DNA of 64,000 bases from Turbatrix aceti (lineage: Eukaryota > Nematoda > Chromadorea > Rhabditida > Panagrolaimidae): the NCBI GenBank assembly GCA_963969345.1, contig OZ017766.1, positions 6,138,001 to 6,202,000 of the forward strand, given 5' to 3'. Below, piece after piece: positions 33,530 through 46,836 of the stretch (the first letter of the stretch is position 1; each line of letters opens with the position of its first letter). Position numbers and translations under genes: made by a program. The notes under the pieces were generated by a model. That model was not told the DNA's origin. It was given only the letters and a program-made list of their open reading frames with translations, and did no database searches.

Positions 33530-36500
33530 TGTGTGTCGCCTTCTTTGTCGTCTTCTTCGTGGAGGTCTATGCTGTCGTCGTCGAGACGGGTTTCTTTTAT
33601 TTCAGACTCTTCGTCGTCGTGGTTGTCGACGGTGACGACGATGTATATGTGTGTGGATGGACGGTGCAACAAATATCCACAGCTGCCTGGCGGAGCGATA
33701 TGACAGCACTGTCAGTGATGGCGAGACTGATCCCAGGGGAAATCGGGAGAGTCATGTTGTCATTCACACCTTTGTAGCTGCTAAATTTGCAAAATTTTGT
33801 CAGTCATGCTAATATTTTTTTTGACCAAGTAAAATAAATTAATAGATTTTTTTATATTTATCACGGATATAATTTTCGCGTTTCAAATTAACTTTTGCGT
33901 ATTTTGTATCTTTTTATTGAACATAAATGTTCGAAATTTTTTTCATTGACTCAAAAAAAATCTGTGGACTTTTGTTAATTTTTTTTACCTTCTACTTTGT
34001 TTTTGTAAAAAAACCATTTGACAACGACCCGCTCTTTGACACCGTTGGTGGTCAGAAAAAAAAACAAAGGTGCGAAAAAAACATGAAACCAAAGTCGTTA
34101 TTCAGTAAAACAAGATCCTGGCCGATAGAACAAATGAAATGCGACCATTCTTTCACTGAATTTTTTGTTGCATTTTTTTCTTTTTTTCTTTGAAGCTGGA
34201 TTGATTTTTAATTTTTTATAATAAATTCAACTGGTTTAAAAAATTTGTTATCTGTTTGTTCAATTTTTTTACACTTCAGATGTTTTTTAAATTTTGTTGC
34301 TGTTGTATTTTTTTTTGTAAATATATACATAATTAGTAAATTTCGGTAAAAACAACAGACTAATTGCACTAATTAGGAGTTCTGTTGCCAGAAGAACCGC
34401 ATTTTTTGCAAATTTTAACTGAAACCTTTTTCGGGTATGTTACCTATCATCAAACTCGTTGTCATCACATTTCTCGCTCGCGCGCGTTCATTTGCTTCAT
34501 CGTCACACCAACCCGAGGGGGAAGACGACGACGACGGAGGTTGACAATGGCTGCTGGGGCTGCAAGCGAGGCTATTGTGCGATCAAATTAGTGATCCATC
34601 CCCTCCCTGTCGCCCCCCGCGACACTTTTTATAGGCGGTAATTGTCGCGCACATAGTAGATAGATATTTATTTGGCTGCATGTCCTTGCTTTCACCCCTG
34701 ACAACCAACCGAACGAACCCCCGAATCAAGCTTGGCTTATTATTTATTGAATACTATCCCTGTTTTACACCAAAAATCTGATCGGGTGTGTTTTTCTGTT
34801 TTTCTGTGGAACAAAATAATTTGTGTGTGTGTCTTTGACCTTATCCCAATCTCGCTTACCTGCCTGAACACCGACTGCCGGCTGCCGATAACGGCGACGA
34901 TAGCAGCGCGTGTTTGCACTCGAAAATCATCACTGTCGCCCAGGTGACCTACCTGGAGGGAGGTACAGGTGTTCAGGTGGGCGCGTAGATGGAAATTTGC
35001 CCGATAAGGATCCTGTTTGCCCGTGTTTTTGCATGGTCGTGGCTTTTTGGAAGGAAATACGATAAAAAGTACGGTTAGACTTTTTATGCATTTTTGCTTG
35101 CCTCTATCACCTGTGCGGCTTCCGCCAACGTTCATAGACAACACGTTGTTTTGTACTCGTCAGAATAAGTGCAAATTGGATTGACTCGCATGAAACAAAC
35201 GAACGGTAGTCATTTGTGTCCGGTGAAAATTGTTTTCAGACAAGGTTGACAGTTTGTTTCACTGTTTCTGTTGGTTAGTTACACCTATTTTATGTCATTT
35301 GGTGACCAAATTGCATTGCAGTGCATTCCTCATCGGAACCGAGCCGGGGGTGTGGATGAGTCTGGTCTGCATGGATCATAGACCTGACGCATGTATAACG
35401 GGATTGCAATCGCCGTACAATTTTTTATGGGTTTTGAATGCTTATTTTTTGTTGTTGACAGAAAATATTTACATTTATTATTTTTTTATTTTTTATGTCT
35501 GTGAAAAGAAAATTTATAAATAAGATTAATTGTTTTTTATGTGTCTGTAAAAAAATCAAGGTCTGCAAGGCGCCGTGTAAAGTGAAAAATGTTTTGTCAG
35601 TTGCGACATTTTTTACGAAAAAAAGATTTTTTTTAATTTTTAAAATAGTCTCGACTTAAAATTTTTTGAATCAATCTTTCAAGCGAGCCGAAAACTTGAA
35701 ACTCAATCAAAAGTTTTTTTTGTTGCCATTTTAGAATCCCCCCCCATTTTTTGATCACGTAAAAAAATTTAGAATACGGTCATTCAAACATTTTGTAAAG
35801 CACTGCAAAAATTATTTAGCCTCCCAAACTAAAAAAAAAAAATTTTTTTCAATTTTGTTTCTTGTCATTAGTTTTTTTTCACATTTCAGAATAATGGTTT
35901 TTTACATTTATGACGACGTATAAATATTTTTATGCGCCATGGCAAACAATTGTCTGAAAGGTGTCGTGTCATGTCGGATGTGATATGTCGGATGAACCGG
36001 ATTTATCTCTTTTTTATTTAATTTTTGCACTTTTATTTTTTTTGACTGTTCTTATCAGTCGCGGTTATGTATGCATGCACCTTTAATCAAATAAGCGTGC
36101 CTAAAGGATTTCCGATGATCATTAAGTTAGTTTTCTATATTTTCTAGTCTGTACTACCTGTTATGGTTTTTTTTCTCCCGATTAAATGCTCCCCACCTGA
36201 TTTCTCTTTCTTCCGGTTGTTTTCCTTTTTTTTTTCATTTCCTGTTTGAGAGTTGCAGTTTTTTTTTCTGCCGGACATTTTTTCTTCCATTCTGCTAACA
36301 CCTGCCGGTCATCCAGGTGAATCATGGATCTGAGTACCCTCATCCATTTTTTTTTCTGGACTTTCACTTACCGTTACTTTCACCTGTCCACCTTTTCCTG
36401 GACTACAAAAAATTTTTGAGTAGGAAGAACTCATGTAGCAACACTTTGTTCTTCCTGCACACCTGAGTATGTACCTGGGCGGGTGCGTGTTTTTTTGTTC

Positions 36501-37519
36501 GTATTATATTTGCAATAGCAAAAAAAGGAAAACGATAATTTTCATTACTTATCGCCGAACATCCGAACATGAAGATGCCTTCTTGAAGTGGACTTGTCGT
36601 TGTCGAGAGTCTGAGCTCGCTTGCCTCCGGCTCAAGGACCCTTCCTGCCCCGGGAAGAGTTGTTTTGTTGCGCGTCGATGATTACTTTTACCTTTTCGCG
36701 CGCGTGTCCACTTGTCTTTGAACATTTTTTTTTCTCTCACCTTTTATGATGAATGCAGGCTGCATTGAGCATTTCTTTCGAATCTTTCTATCGCTTTCTT
36801 TCTGTAATAATTGTTGTATGACGCCGGGTAGGGACAACAACTTGTTGATCAAGTTTTTTGTTGTCAAATTGGATCATTTTTTTACTATTCATAAAAATTT
36901 TTTTTCTAATTTTTTTGGAGGGGATGTTCTGGGTGATTGAAAATTTCGTTTTGGTTGTCCAGTTACTAAATATTTACGAACGACACTGATTGAATTTTTT
37001 GGAAAGCTTACTGCTGCGCGCAATGTTTTAATTTTAAACCAGAACTTCATTTAATCATAAAAATCTAATTGCCATTTTTTGTGTTGAAATTGATGGGATG
37101 CAAACTTTTTCTATACTAGTTTTTCTTGCTTTTTTGATAAAAAATAAAATAAAAATTTGAGCAACACAGAAAAAAATTAATTTATTGTATTGCGCCCAAA
37201 AGAGTATTTCAAAAACTTTCGTTTTGGGACCAAAATTTTTATAACATGTTTTTTACGGATTTTTTTTTATTTTCTGATTTTTTTACAATTTTTTTTATTT
37301 AAAATAAAAATTATTTGTAATCATCCAGATTTTTTTTTAATTTTAACATTTTTTAAAAAATTTAAGAATCCTATTTTTCACCTGCACCTCACCTGAGAAA
37401 CCCCACCTGATAAAAATCACGTCCCTTCCCGCCTCCCAGAATGACGCGAAACGTATATCTAAAAAATTTTACATTTTGCACTGATTCCAACTTTTTCGAC
37501 CCTCGTTTTTCAGCGCGCC
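33530..37519. other. Long intergenic region between divergent genes
   Basis: About 4 kb separates the PP1-like gene (-) from the TMEM144 gene (+). It is AT-rich with occasional GC-richer patches (34490-34620, 34850-35000, 36560-36700). The open frames seen are short, unspliced and featureless. Confidence 0.5.
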
Positions 37520-39103
37520 ATGAGTTCGCTGCTAGATGTGTCAGATTCCATCACGACAGACTCCGCTCTAGCTGATTCCGAAGGCAGCGATGCCCTCGTC
37601 GGCTACGTGAGCCTTGTCATCAGCTGCATCAGCTTTGGATTCATGTTCGCTCCCCTGAGAAAATACGACTGTCGAGACGGATTTTTTGTCCAATGGGTGG
37701 AGTGCGCCGTCGTTTTCCTCGTCGGCGTTGGAATTTTCTTCGCTCGCGAAGAACCGGCGTTCAACTGGATCGCGACCCTCGGAGGCGTGCTCTACGCGAC
37801 GGGCAACATTGCATCCGTGCCAATTGTCAAAGGCATCGGCATTGGCCTGGGAATGCTTATCTGGGGCTCGATACAAATTACCGTCGGTTGGTGCATTGCC
37901 AGATTTGGCCTTTTCGGCACAAAACCCCAGGAAGTCACCTACGACGCGCTCAACTACGCTGGAGTCATCGTGACCATAATTTCTGGTGTCATGTTTGTTT
38001 TTGTCCAGCAGACAGAAACCGAACAGACGGCGTACGAACTCAACGATTCATACGGCTCAACTTCGACCGCCGTTGGCCCAGATGCCGACATTGAGAACGT
38101 CTCTGTCGACGGTCATTTTAAGGTCACCGAACTCTCCAATGGCACTGTGGAAAATGATTATGCAACTGTTCGGGAAATTCCCGAACCTTCAAAATCCACA
38201 GCATTATGCTGTGGAGCAGATGGCATGAGCATGAAGAATTTTTCGAGAACAAAAATTCTGTGCATTCTCATGTCTGTGGGACTTGGGTTATTTCATGGAT
38301 GCATGATGACTCCTATTGTTTACATCCAGGATAATTATCCTGATGCGTCAACAAATGGTTAGTTTATGAAACAAAATTTGTCTTAACACGAAATTGAAAT
38401 GTGTTTTTTTTCGTTGCGGGAGGATCGTTTTTTTGAATTTTTGCAGTTTTGAATAAGTTGGGATTTTCGTGCGGAGAGTCGCCAAAATGTGAATTTTTAC
38501 AATTTGTTTTGTTGCCTTCCAAATTGGAAAAATTTTTAGGTCGTGTTTTTTGCATTTTTTTATTTTTTCGTAATTTTTTAAAGTTTTTTTTAAATTATTT
38601 TTTTAAATTATTTTTTTTATTGTAAAAATTTTCTTAAATATTTTTAAACAATTTATAAAAAGTTTTATTTGATTAAAAAAATTTTTAGTTCTGGATTACG
38701 TTTTTTCCTTCAACACCGGTGTCTTTACTGCCTCAACAGTGTATTTTTTTCTCTACGCAATCTTCACGTGCAACGATCCCTACATCGATTCCCAACTCGT
38801 CGTGCCTAGCATCTTCTACGGCATTCTGTGGTCCATTGGCATGGTGGGCTTTCAGATATCAAACCAGAAACTCTCCCAGACCGTCAGTTATCCCATCACT
38901 GCCCGGGTAATTTTTTTTAAAATTTCTTCAATTTTAAAATTAAAAAAACAACAACGTTTTTTTTGCAGTTACCAGCGATAATCGGTGCTCTCACCGACGT
39001 TTTCATCTATCGATCGATTCGGGGATCGAAAAACCTCGTCTTTCTTGCCGTATCTGTATTGCTCGGCATCACCGGTGTCGTCTTGGTTGCCTGCTCGTTT
39101 TGA
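37520..39103 (+). CDS. TMEM144-family membrane protein (first of two)
   Basis: Exons are 37520-38357, 38689-38906 and 38969-39103, giving 396 aa. It has the DMT-like ten-helix TMEM144 pattern: FGFMFAPLRKYDCRDGFFVQW near the start, LGGVLYATGNIASVPIVKGI, GLGMLIWGSIQITVGW, then a hydrophilic loop of roughly 70 residues, SVGLGLFHGCMMTPIVYIQDNYP, GILWSIGMVGFQISN and SYPITARLPAIIGALTD. TMEM144 proteins are predicted carbohydrate-type transporters (Pfam TMEM144, DMT superfamily); substrates are not established. Splices are G|TT, CGG|TTA and all in frame. An AATAAA signal lies at about 39232. The C-terminal segment IYRSIRGSKNLVFLAVSVLLG replaces the usual FKEIxGxRN motif, so it is somewhat divergent. 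Confidence 0.9.
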
Positions 39104-39782
39104 TCTCTTCGCCGGCGTTCACGCTTCTCTTCACCTACGTAGACGACTAGCTGTTCTTCTGGTTTTCATTTTGCCTTCCATACTTTTGTACCATGCCTAC
39201 ACAGATAATTTATTTTTTTATTCTTGCATAATAATAAAGTTGCATTTTCTTTGAATACAAAAACACTAAATCTCGACACAAAATAAAGTCAAACGCATTT
39301 GTACACTGGAAAAAAATTTTTTTAGACCACAATTTCCCTCCCTCATTTTTTTATCACAATCCAGAAATGCACAAAAACCAAAAAAAAATAAAAAAATTGT
39401 TGAAAGAACAATTCCAACGATTCCGTGCAAACAACACCAAATTTGATCATAATCAGAATCTCCATGCAGCATTGTTTAAATACAATATTTAACTTTTTGT
39501 AAAGTGGAAATCCCTGGATCAACACTTTTTTTTACTTGGTCATTGGCCGTCGTCAATTTGCCTCGCACAAACATCACCACCATCATCCAAGACAAATTAT
39601 GAACAGGGAGACGCTGTTGTCTTTTCAGTGTCACTTTCTGGCGACAAAGACTGTCATCACGTCTACCTCCCCCCTTCTCCGAGTGGATTTGTCCTACAGT
39701 GTATCGGCGTCGGTGTCGGTGTCGAGTGCATGCTCAAGTGGCCCCGGGGGATGAAACCCTCCTTGATTCAGGTTTTCGGGAA
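39104..39782. other. Intergenic region
   Basis: 3' flank of the TMEM144 gene and promoter region of the small secreted peptide gene. No other gene was recognised. Confidence 0.5.
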
Positions 39783-39790
39783 TATAAAAG
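39783..39790 (+). promoter_or_regulatory. TATA box of the Gly/Trp/Cys-rich peptide gene
   Basis: TATAAAAG, 27 bp upstream of the region where transcription would start and 34 bp before the ATG. A very short 5' UTR follows. Confidence 0.7.
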
Positions 39791-39816
39791 CCTCAGTCAT
39801 CCAAAAGCGTAGAATC

Positions 39817-40198
39817 ATGTCGATGAGAAGAATTCTGACCATATTTGTCGCTCTCCTCTGCTGCATCATCTCCCTGGCCGGAGCCTGTAGCGGCTGGGAT
39901 TACCCCTGGTGGGGTGGCTGGGGTGGCTGCGGATGCGGAGGCTGGGGCGGCTGTGGCTGTGGCTGTGGTGGTGGCATGATGGGTGGCTGCGGCTGGGGTG
40001 GCATGGGTTGCGGTGGTTGTGGTTTTGGCGGTAAGTTGGGTTAAAAAGGGTTTTTTAGACGCTTGCAAGTGTTTTTTAGGGTTTTACGTGGTTTTTTTCT
40101 ATAAAATTACGTACTGTATCGTTTTTGTTCCAGGGATGGGCGGCTGGTACGGCAAGCGAGACACCGATTCAATTACCCCGATTCTCCATCTCAAATAA
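39817..40198 (+). CDS. Small secreted Gly/Trp/Cys-rich peptide precursor
   Basis: Exons are 39817-40030 and 40134-40198, giving 92 aa. A signal peptide (MSMRRILTIFVALLCCIISLAGA) is followed by a repeat-rich core of WGG, GCGCGG, GGWGG and GGCGWGG blocks. The C-terminal exon reads GGMGGWYGKRDTDSITPILHLK and contains a GKR, a possible dibasic amidation/cleavage site. The overall plan resembles nematode GGWG/YGGW-type antimicrobial or neuropeptide-like precursors, but with many Cys, which those usually lack. A TATA box lies just upstream and AATAAA overlaps the stop codon at ~40195. The function is inferred only from composition. Confidence 0.85.
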
Positions 40199-40366
40199 AG
40201 CCAAAAGCACCCATCTCAAATCTCGACCATTTTCACCCCAACAAAAACCCGATCATCATCGCCACCCATGTGCACATTATCCATTATTCAACTCAAAATG
40301 AATCATTTTATTTTTTTCATACCCGAAAGATAAATAATACTACTACCAACATGACGCCGTAATAAA

Positions 40367-41772
40367 TTATTTTTTGGCATTGTCGCAACCCCACTGGTCT
40401 CTGAGTTGGTTGAAATAGGCAACCGCGTCGTTGTCGGTGACGACGTGGATTCTCTGTCTGTTGAACAGTCTGAAATGGCGTATAAATTTGATTTCAAAAT
40501 TATTGAATTGTTCGTTAAAAATAGCCTACATTCTTCGAAATTCCTTTGTTGACAAAAACATGACCATTGGCTCGACTGCGTTTCGAAAGGACATAAACGT
40601 GTCGAAAAGTGCAAAGGCATAGACCGAGAGTTCCGCGTACCTGAAAAAACATGATTTTGGCACGTGATAATGAATAATTTTTAATTAATTAATTTGTAAG
40701 GTAAAACTGAATTTGCAATAATTCTTCGAATTATTATGTTAGAAAAAAACCTTTTCAACTTTTTTTAAACAGAAACAAATGAAATTAAAAAAAAAGAAGT
40801 AAATAAGTTTCTCCATCATTGGTTTTTTGTTACCCTCGCTTTTTGACGTATACAAATAAATCAGATTACTCCCTACCTGAGATAAATAAAAGAAAACGTA
40901 AATACAAGCGCAGAACTTTGAATTATACTCGTAATAACGTAAAACAATGACGTAGCCATGAGCATGCGAACCATTTTGATATTTTCAAGAAGTTGAAATT
41001 TTTCGGACAACGAAATTTTGGTTCCTTTGGATCGACGGATGTTTATGGGCAGCAGACACGTAAATCCCTACAAAAAAAATTATTAATTTCATTTGTCATC
41101 ACTTTTTTGTAGCAATATCCTACAATGGAATACAGTAGATTTGTAGCAGTGTAGATAAAGAGCCACGCAAACACTCCACTCATTACCGTCACCCAGAAAT
41201 ACGCCGTAACTCCAGCACCCATGAGCCACTAAAAAAAGTTCAAAAGGTTGAATGTATTATACAAAACAGAAAATTACCGGAATGAAGAGTAAAATTCCAA
41301 TAATCCGGTTGTAAGAGTGGTGCTCGTAGGTCTTAGAGCGAAAAGTACTGTAAAATCTTTCGATGAGGATGGCAACGTTATTCCACGCGGGAAACATGAG
41401 AAAGCTGTTTGCTGCAGTTTCAAAGTACGTTTGTTGCCATGATCGGTAAATAATAAATGTTACCAATGTTGCAAATCTAAAAAAAATTGAAATAAAAAGA
41501 AATCAATTTTTGAAAAAATTTTTTTTTACTGAAAATAAATACCTCAAAATAGTGAACGTAAGAGATCCCAGAGAATCATTGATCAGCAACAATCGAATAT
41601 TTCTGTGAAACAAATTTGTCCGATGAACGAGCACAATCTTGACGCAGACCAGTATTACGGTAACCACTTGAAAGAAACACTGCAGACCCGTAAGCAGGAG
41701 AAAATTAAACGATTCAAAACTCCTGTATCGTTCCATGTCTTTGAAAAATGTGATTCTTTCAGCTTCCGACAT
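40367..41772 (-). CDS. 7TM chemoreceptor, tandem paralogue A (Sra/Srab/Sre-like)
   Basis: Exons in order are 41543-41772, 41278-41476, 41124-41228, 40877-41067, 40530-40640 and 40367-40469, giving 312 aa (an in-frame Met at 41784 would add four). Landmarks shared with the four paralogues are FHRNIRLLLINDSLGS after TM1, NNVAILIERFYSTFRSKTYE after TM3, ISLSEKFQLLENIKMVRML before TM6, RNAVEPMVMFLSTKEFRR after TM7 and a tail ending YFNQLRDQWGCDNAKK. This is the layout of nematode Sra/Srab/Sre-type chemosensory GPCRs, which sit in sensory cilia. Exon phases 2-0-0-2-2 are identical to the neighbours, so the group arose by tandem duplication. It is separated from paralogue B by 3.8 kb. Confidence 0.88.
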
Positions 41773-41784
41773 GTTGGCTGACAT

Positions 41785-44700
41785 GAATGAACGCTGTCTG
41801 GAAAAAAATCCCAACATAGAACATAAATATACGAACATAGGCTACAGTTACTACCGTGGGGGTGTTAGCGCGGAAGGAAGAAATTTGACTCAAAAAATAG
41901 GTGTAATTAGAGTTAACAGAGAAGGAAGAAGCAGTCTGTGGTTGTTTAAAAAAACAAACATGGGCAACAAACCGACCACCAAGAGCACATGACAAATGTA
42001 TGTATGTATGTGAGAACATTGGAACCAGTCCTTTCCTGTTGGCTGTCTGGGGTGTTGTTAAATGCCTTGAACGATTTTTAATAAAAAATAACACCGTTAA
42101 TTTTTTTATTAATAACCCCCAGTAAATAGTACTAAAAAAATATTTATTTAGAAAATTGATCGTCGTGTGGGAGAGATTTGTTACCAAAAATGTGCTGCTT
42201 AACCTATCATTTTTACTAAATATTTGGTGCTTTGCAGAATTTAAAAAAATACATTGGAAAAGGATTCTAATAAGGGTAGCATGCGGATTAAAGTCCAACT
42301 TGAAGTATATGGTTGTCTTCGTATATCCCGCGCAAAACTAAACAAAAAAAACAGTACCAGAGTACGGCATTTTAGGACGGCTTTGCGTGAGTAATTTTAT
42401 CATTTCAAATAATTTGATAAATTTTTTACGGGTGGTCGCGCAACTGTATATGTAAGTTCTGGCATTGGTCGCGGTAAAGTTTTGAATTCGAAGAACGAAC
42501 AAACAACTTGGAAACAAACGCGACCAGATATAAGTGAATCAAATACATACATATAATAGGTAGTAACACATCTGAATAAATGTTCTGAGAAAGAAAAAGT
42601 TAAGAAACACTCACGTAAATTTTTCTTTTCTTTTGTTATTTATTTCATAACCCAATATTGCATGCGCTTCAATAAAGAAATAAAACGTAATTGAGTGTTC
42701 TATTTTTACTGTTACAGTTATCATAAAAAACAAAGTACGCACTTGACTGGCTGGCACGAATGACATTTAGTTTAGACAAATACAAATTTACGGACAACGA
42801 ACGGATTTTTTAAGGAACGTTTTGACTCATCTGTCAAGAGAATTCAGTTTTTTTAAACTAAATGTTTTAATATTGATAATGCGTCATTAAAGTATCATTA
42901 AAACATCATAATCTGTTCCGGTACACTCATGTGGTTTTAAAGTGTATTCAATGAGAGTTACTACAATTTTCCTTTTTTGGACGGATTATAAGATTTCGAT
43001 AAAGATAATGTAGGTGACAACTGGCATCTTTAAAGCTGCGATCTGTGAATTTAGAACACTGGAAACATTGTGTATTTCTAGAGCAAATACACAGTTATCA
43101 AAGAATAGATTACGGTACTTCCCTTTCAAATAATGCTTAAAGGCAGTTTGTTTAAAAAGGTCACCTATTGTTGAACTTCTGGAATTGCGTGTATGACGAA
43201 TCACGTGTTTGCAGACATTCTAGGAATAAATTTAGAAAACTTGCACTTGCAGTGAGCACTGACAAAAAATATATGTATAAAGTAAAAAGTTATAGGTTTC
43301 TCCAACCTTTCCCTTGGGCTTAAACACGAAACCGGCATATGACAGGAGAAAAACGATTTGACTACAAAAATATTATTTACCATGGTGCTAGTCAGAACAT
43401 CATGAAATGCGTGTCGAAGAAAAGCTAGCACATGGTGTTACAAAAAAACACTTCTTATACAACATTTTCTATAATAAACTTTCTTTGTTCCCGGATTGAA
43501 TGATATTCGTAAGGGTTCCGGTGTTACAGTGGAGCATGAACGTTGATGAATGATGTCAACAGAGTGTAACAAGTCAGACAGGCGTTCAAAAGTTGAGGCA
43601 TTAACTTCTGAGTATTTTACAATACTTTGGATATTCTGGAATTTTACGGTAAAAAATACAAAAAAAATATGGTGACGTAAATCAAGCTTTAGAAAGTTAA
43701 GACAAAAGAACTACAAAAACGTATTGAAAGACGTTATTCAAATAATTGTATTTAATTATATTACAGAACATTTTTTTGATATCGTAATGTTTACAATGAA
43801 AATTACTGATATAAATATTAATAAAAGTTACTATGTACATAGATCTAGAACACTCGAACATGGTACTACCGAGCTCAGGAGTTCATGAGTATACAACTAT
43901 TGTTGGCCAAACTTTTTTTAACTCACCTATGTATAAACATGCCGTAAAAAACATCCTAGAAACAGTGTGATAACAAACTTGGCAAATATAGTGTCAGAAG
44001 ACAGAACTATGACAGCACTGTTACAAAAAAACGCCTACGCAGTAATAACGCAGACATATTTATGAATTCATAAATACAGTATACTGTAAGATTTTTGAAT
44101 GCCTCATAATGCAAACAATATGGTTCAGAAAATTTTTGTTTAACGTGTTTTAAAAAAATATGTGTTTAATCAATTTCTACTGTTATATACAAAAATATAA
44201 AATTATCATTGTGAAAATAATTACAAATAATCAGATAAATAAGACGATTAGGCAGGGGTTCTGTATTAAATCCTCTGAGGTCAATTATCATATTTTGTTT
44301 TTGTAAAAAAAATATTTTGAATGGAAGTTAACAAACCAGCATTGATACAAAAAATGGTCAAAAAGCTCAAAAAAACTTTAAGTAAATTTGAAATAAATGT
44401 AAATGCAGGAGTAAAGAAAAGGCATGATCATCATTCAACCAAAGGAAATGTCTTATATTTATTTATGACGGATTTGTCACACCAAACTGGATTACGTCAC
44501 ATTTTTTTAAACCGTTCAAAACATATTTGCATAGTTAAAATCTTGGATCATTTATCAAAAATTCAAAATTCAAACATTCATAAGCAATACGTTTTTTATT
44601 ACAATTTACTATAAAAAAATAAACTATTGCACTCATGCTGTCTGAGATTTACAAATGCCCCCCACAAATGGGTGATTGAAGGGTAGTCATTCGCCTCGGT

Positions 44701-45619
44701 AAAAGCATAAACAGCCACATGCCGTCGCAAAGGATAATTACCTGGAACTTAATCACATGAAGAGTAAAAAGTGGTACTTCGAAAAATTGAATGATACCCG
44801 TAGCAAATTTAGAAGGAAGCGGATGATGCGAAGTGTAATACCTGTCACATGAACTTTCACTTTTCGGTGTAAAAAAACATCTGAAACCGAAAATATTACA
44901 AGTGTCGAAGATAAAATTGTGTTTTTTAAAGGTGAATCAAAATAACAAAAAAAGATTCCATTGTAAGGGTGTGGCTACGTTTAGATTTCATATTATATAT
45001 GAGTCAGATATTTTCTAAATTGTTACGTTCTGTGTTCTTTGGGACAAGACTGGGGTGCATACATACATACAGACTTCCAAAGTAATGTGTAGCAGACCTC
45101 ATAATTTCGTAGAATGTACTTGTATGTGTTTTTAGAAGTATTGCACAGTACCCATTAATGTAGGCTCCATCAAAGTCTGGTGCAAATTCATGAATATGTT
45201 TAACTTACTCCAGTTTGAGGTTCGACAAAAATAAACGGCGACTCCATAACTTAACAGGACTTTACATGTATGTATAATACATAATTTTTTTGTTCGCATA
45301 ATTATGAACAACTGTTTTTTTGTTTGCAAAATCACAAAAACGTCTGTGTTTATGCTTGGAACAAAAACTGTGTTCATCCGCGCAGAAAAACTTATGACTT
45401 GGGTAATTAGTGTTTCCTCGTTGTTTTGAGTAACAGTTACTATTAATTAGTCTAATTAGTCTGCAAGTTTCATGACTGGAACGGAAATAGTTTTTACCGG
45501 TTTTTATCTTAATCTCAATTTATTTCAATGCTTTCAAATTTCAGCAGTTCCAAAAAAACTTTTTTTATTCCTCAACAACTTTTATAATAAATTTATATAA
45601 CAAAAGCGCATATCCAAAG
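41785..45619. other. Intergenic region within the receptor cluster
   Basis: About 3.8 kb of AT-rich DNA between paralogues A and B, wide enough for a lost receptor. I looked for relics of the conserved receptor blocks and found none that I would defend. Short tetranucleotide runs (TATG at ~42000, CATA at ~45060) are present. Confidence 0.45.
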
Positions 45620-46836
45620 TTACGACCACTGCTCTTTGAGTAAGTCAAAGTACACGGCCCGAGCGGTGTCTGCCAAGTAAGGAGCTACACGTGAAGATCT
45701 GTTTTTGAACAATCTAAAAACAATAATTAGCGTCCCGTTTTCCGTATCAGCCGGAAAGACTTACATTGCCCTGCACTCTTGGTTGGAAATAAACATGACG
45801 AGAGGCTCAAAGATGCTGCGCAGAGCGTTAAAGGTGTCAAAGGCAGCTGAGGCCAAAAAGGCTTTTTCTATGTCTCTGAATGCCAGCGAGATTAGTAAAC
45901 AAACAAAAAAACAGGTGCGGGGTAACGGTATGTACCTTCGATAGATCACATAAAACATGTAGTAAAGAAATACTCCCTGGATAACATGAGAAATGACATA
46001 AAACACAGATGTTGAAACCATCATTTTAATAATTTTGATATTTTCTATGATTTGAAATTTTTGGCTTAAACATAGTTTGTTTTGAATTTGTGCCAAACGG
46101 CAGTTGACGACGAGAAGAATACTGAATGACTGAAAAAAAGACATTTTGGGTTAACGGAAAAAAACTGCGATAACTTACAATGGCATAAAAAATGGCGCAG
46201 AATATTACTACAGCAGTGGCAACCATGGATAAGGCGTATCCGTTATAGATAAACTGTAGGGAAAAGTATGTTGATGTTAACCACTGAAAAAATATAAAAA
46301 TATTTTCATGATTGTTAAATATGTACAACAAAAAAATTGGCACTTACCGGCAATACTGCCAATACTGCAAGATTTCTCGAACTTTTGGATTTTTCATATC
46401 CCATAGAAAAAATTGTACCGTAAACTCGTTCAATAAGTATCGTAATGCTGCTTATAGCAGGGTATAGGACAAAACCACTGGCAACTTGTTCTATCATGCT
46501 GGGGCTCCAGCGAGAAAGTATAATCTGTTGTATCACGACTTTCAATCTGCAAAAAAATAATTTTTACGATGTTTTTAAGGAAAAAATGTTTGCTTACCGT
46601 AAAACAACGTAAATAAGCGCACCAATGCCCTCATTCGTAAGCAAAATCCGGATATTTCGATGAAAAATTTTTATTCTCCAAAAGATAATAATTTTTAGCA
46701 CAGATAAAAATAAAGCAACACATAACAAGCCCGCTTGGACGCTGAGAGCTGTCGTATAGGCTCTCGATGGATTCTCACGGCTTTTCTTGAAGAGAACATT
46801 CCATTCTTGTTCGGTGTAGCGCGTATTGTTGGTCAT
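45620..46836 (-). CDS. 7TM chemoreceptor, tandem paralogue B
   Basis: Exons in order are 46598-46836, 46348-46546, 46179-46283, 45936-46129, 45765-45875 and 45620-45713, giving 313 aa. Conserved blocks are FHRNIRILLTNEGIGALIYVVLR, SSITILIERVYGTIFSMGYE, LCLSQKFQIIENIKIIKMM, RSIFEPLVMFISNQECRAM and a tail ending VYFDLLKEQWS. The last splice joins AT|A as in paralogue A. All frames are intact and no damage is visible, so it is a likely functional gene. Ligand unknown. Confidence 0.9.

Noticed and set aside
41759..42298. 179-codon minus-strand ORF upstream of chemoreceptor A
   Set aside because: It overlaps receptor exon 1 in another frame, is hydrophobic by AT bias only and lacks splice or domain support.
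42986..43431. Possible decayed receptor between paralogues A and B
   Set aside because: One short word resembles the LSxxFQxxENIK block, but order, frame and the other blocks are missing.
44321..44614. 97-codon plus-strand ORF
   Set aside because: Basic AT-rich composition, no recognisable domain, no splice context; likely chance.
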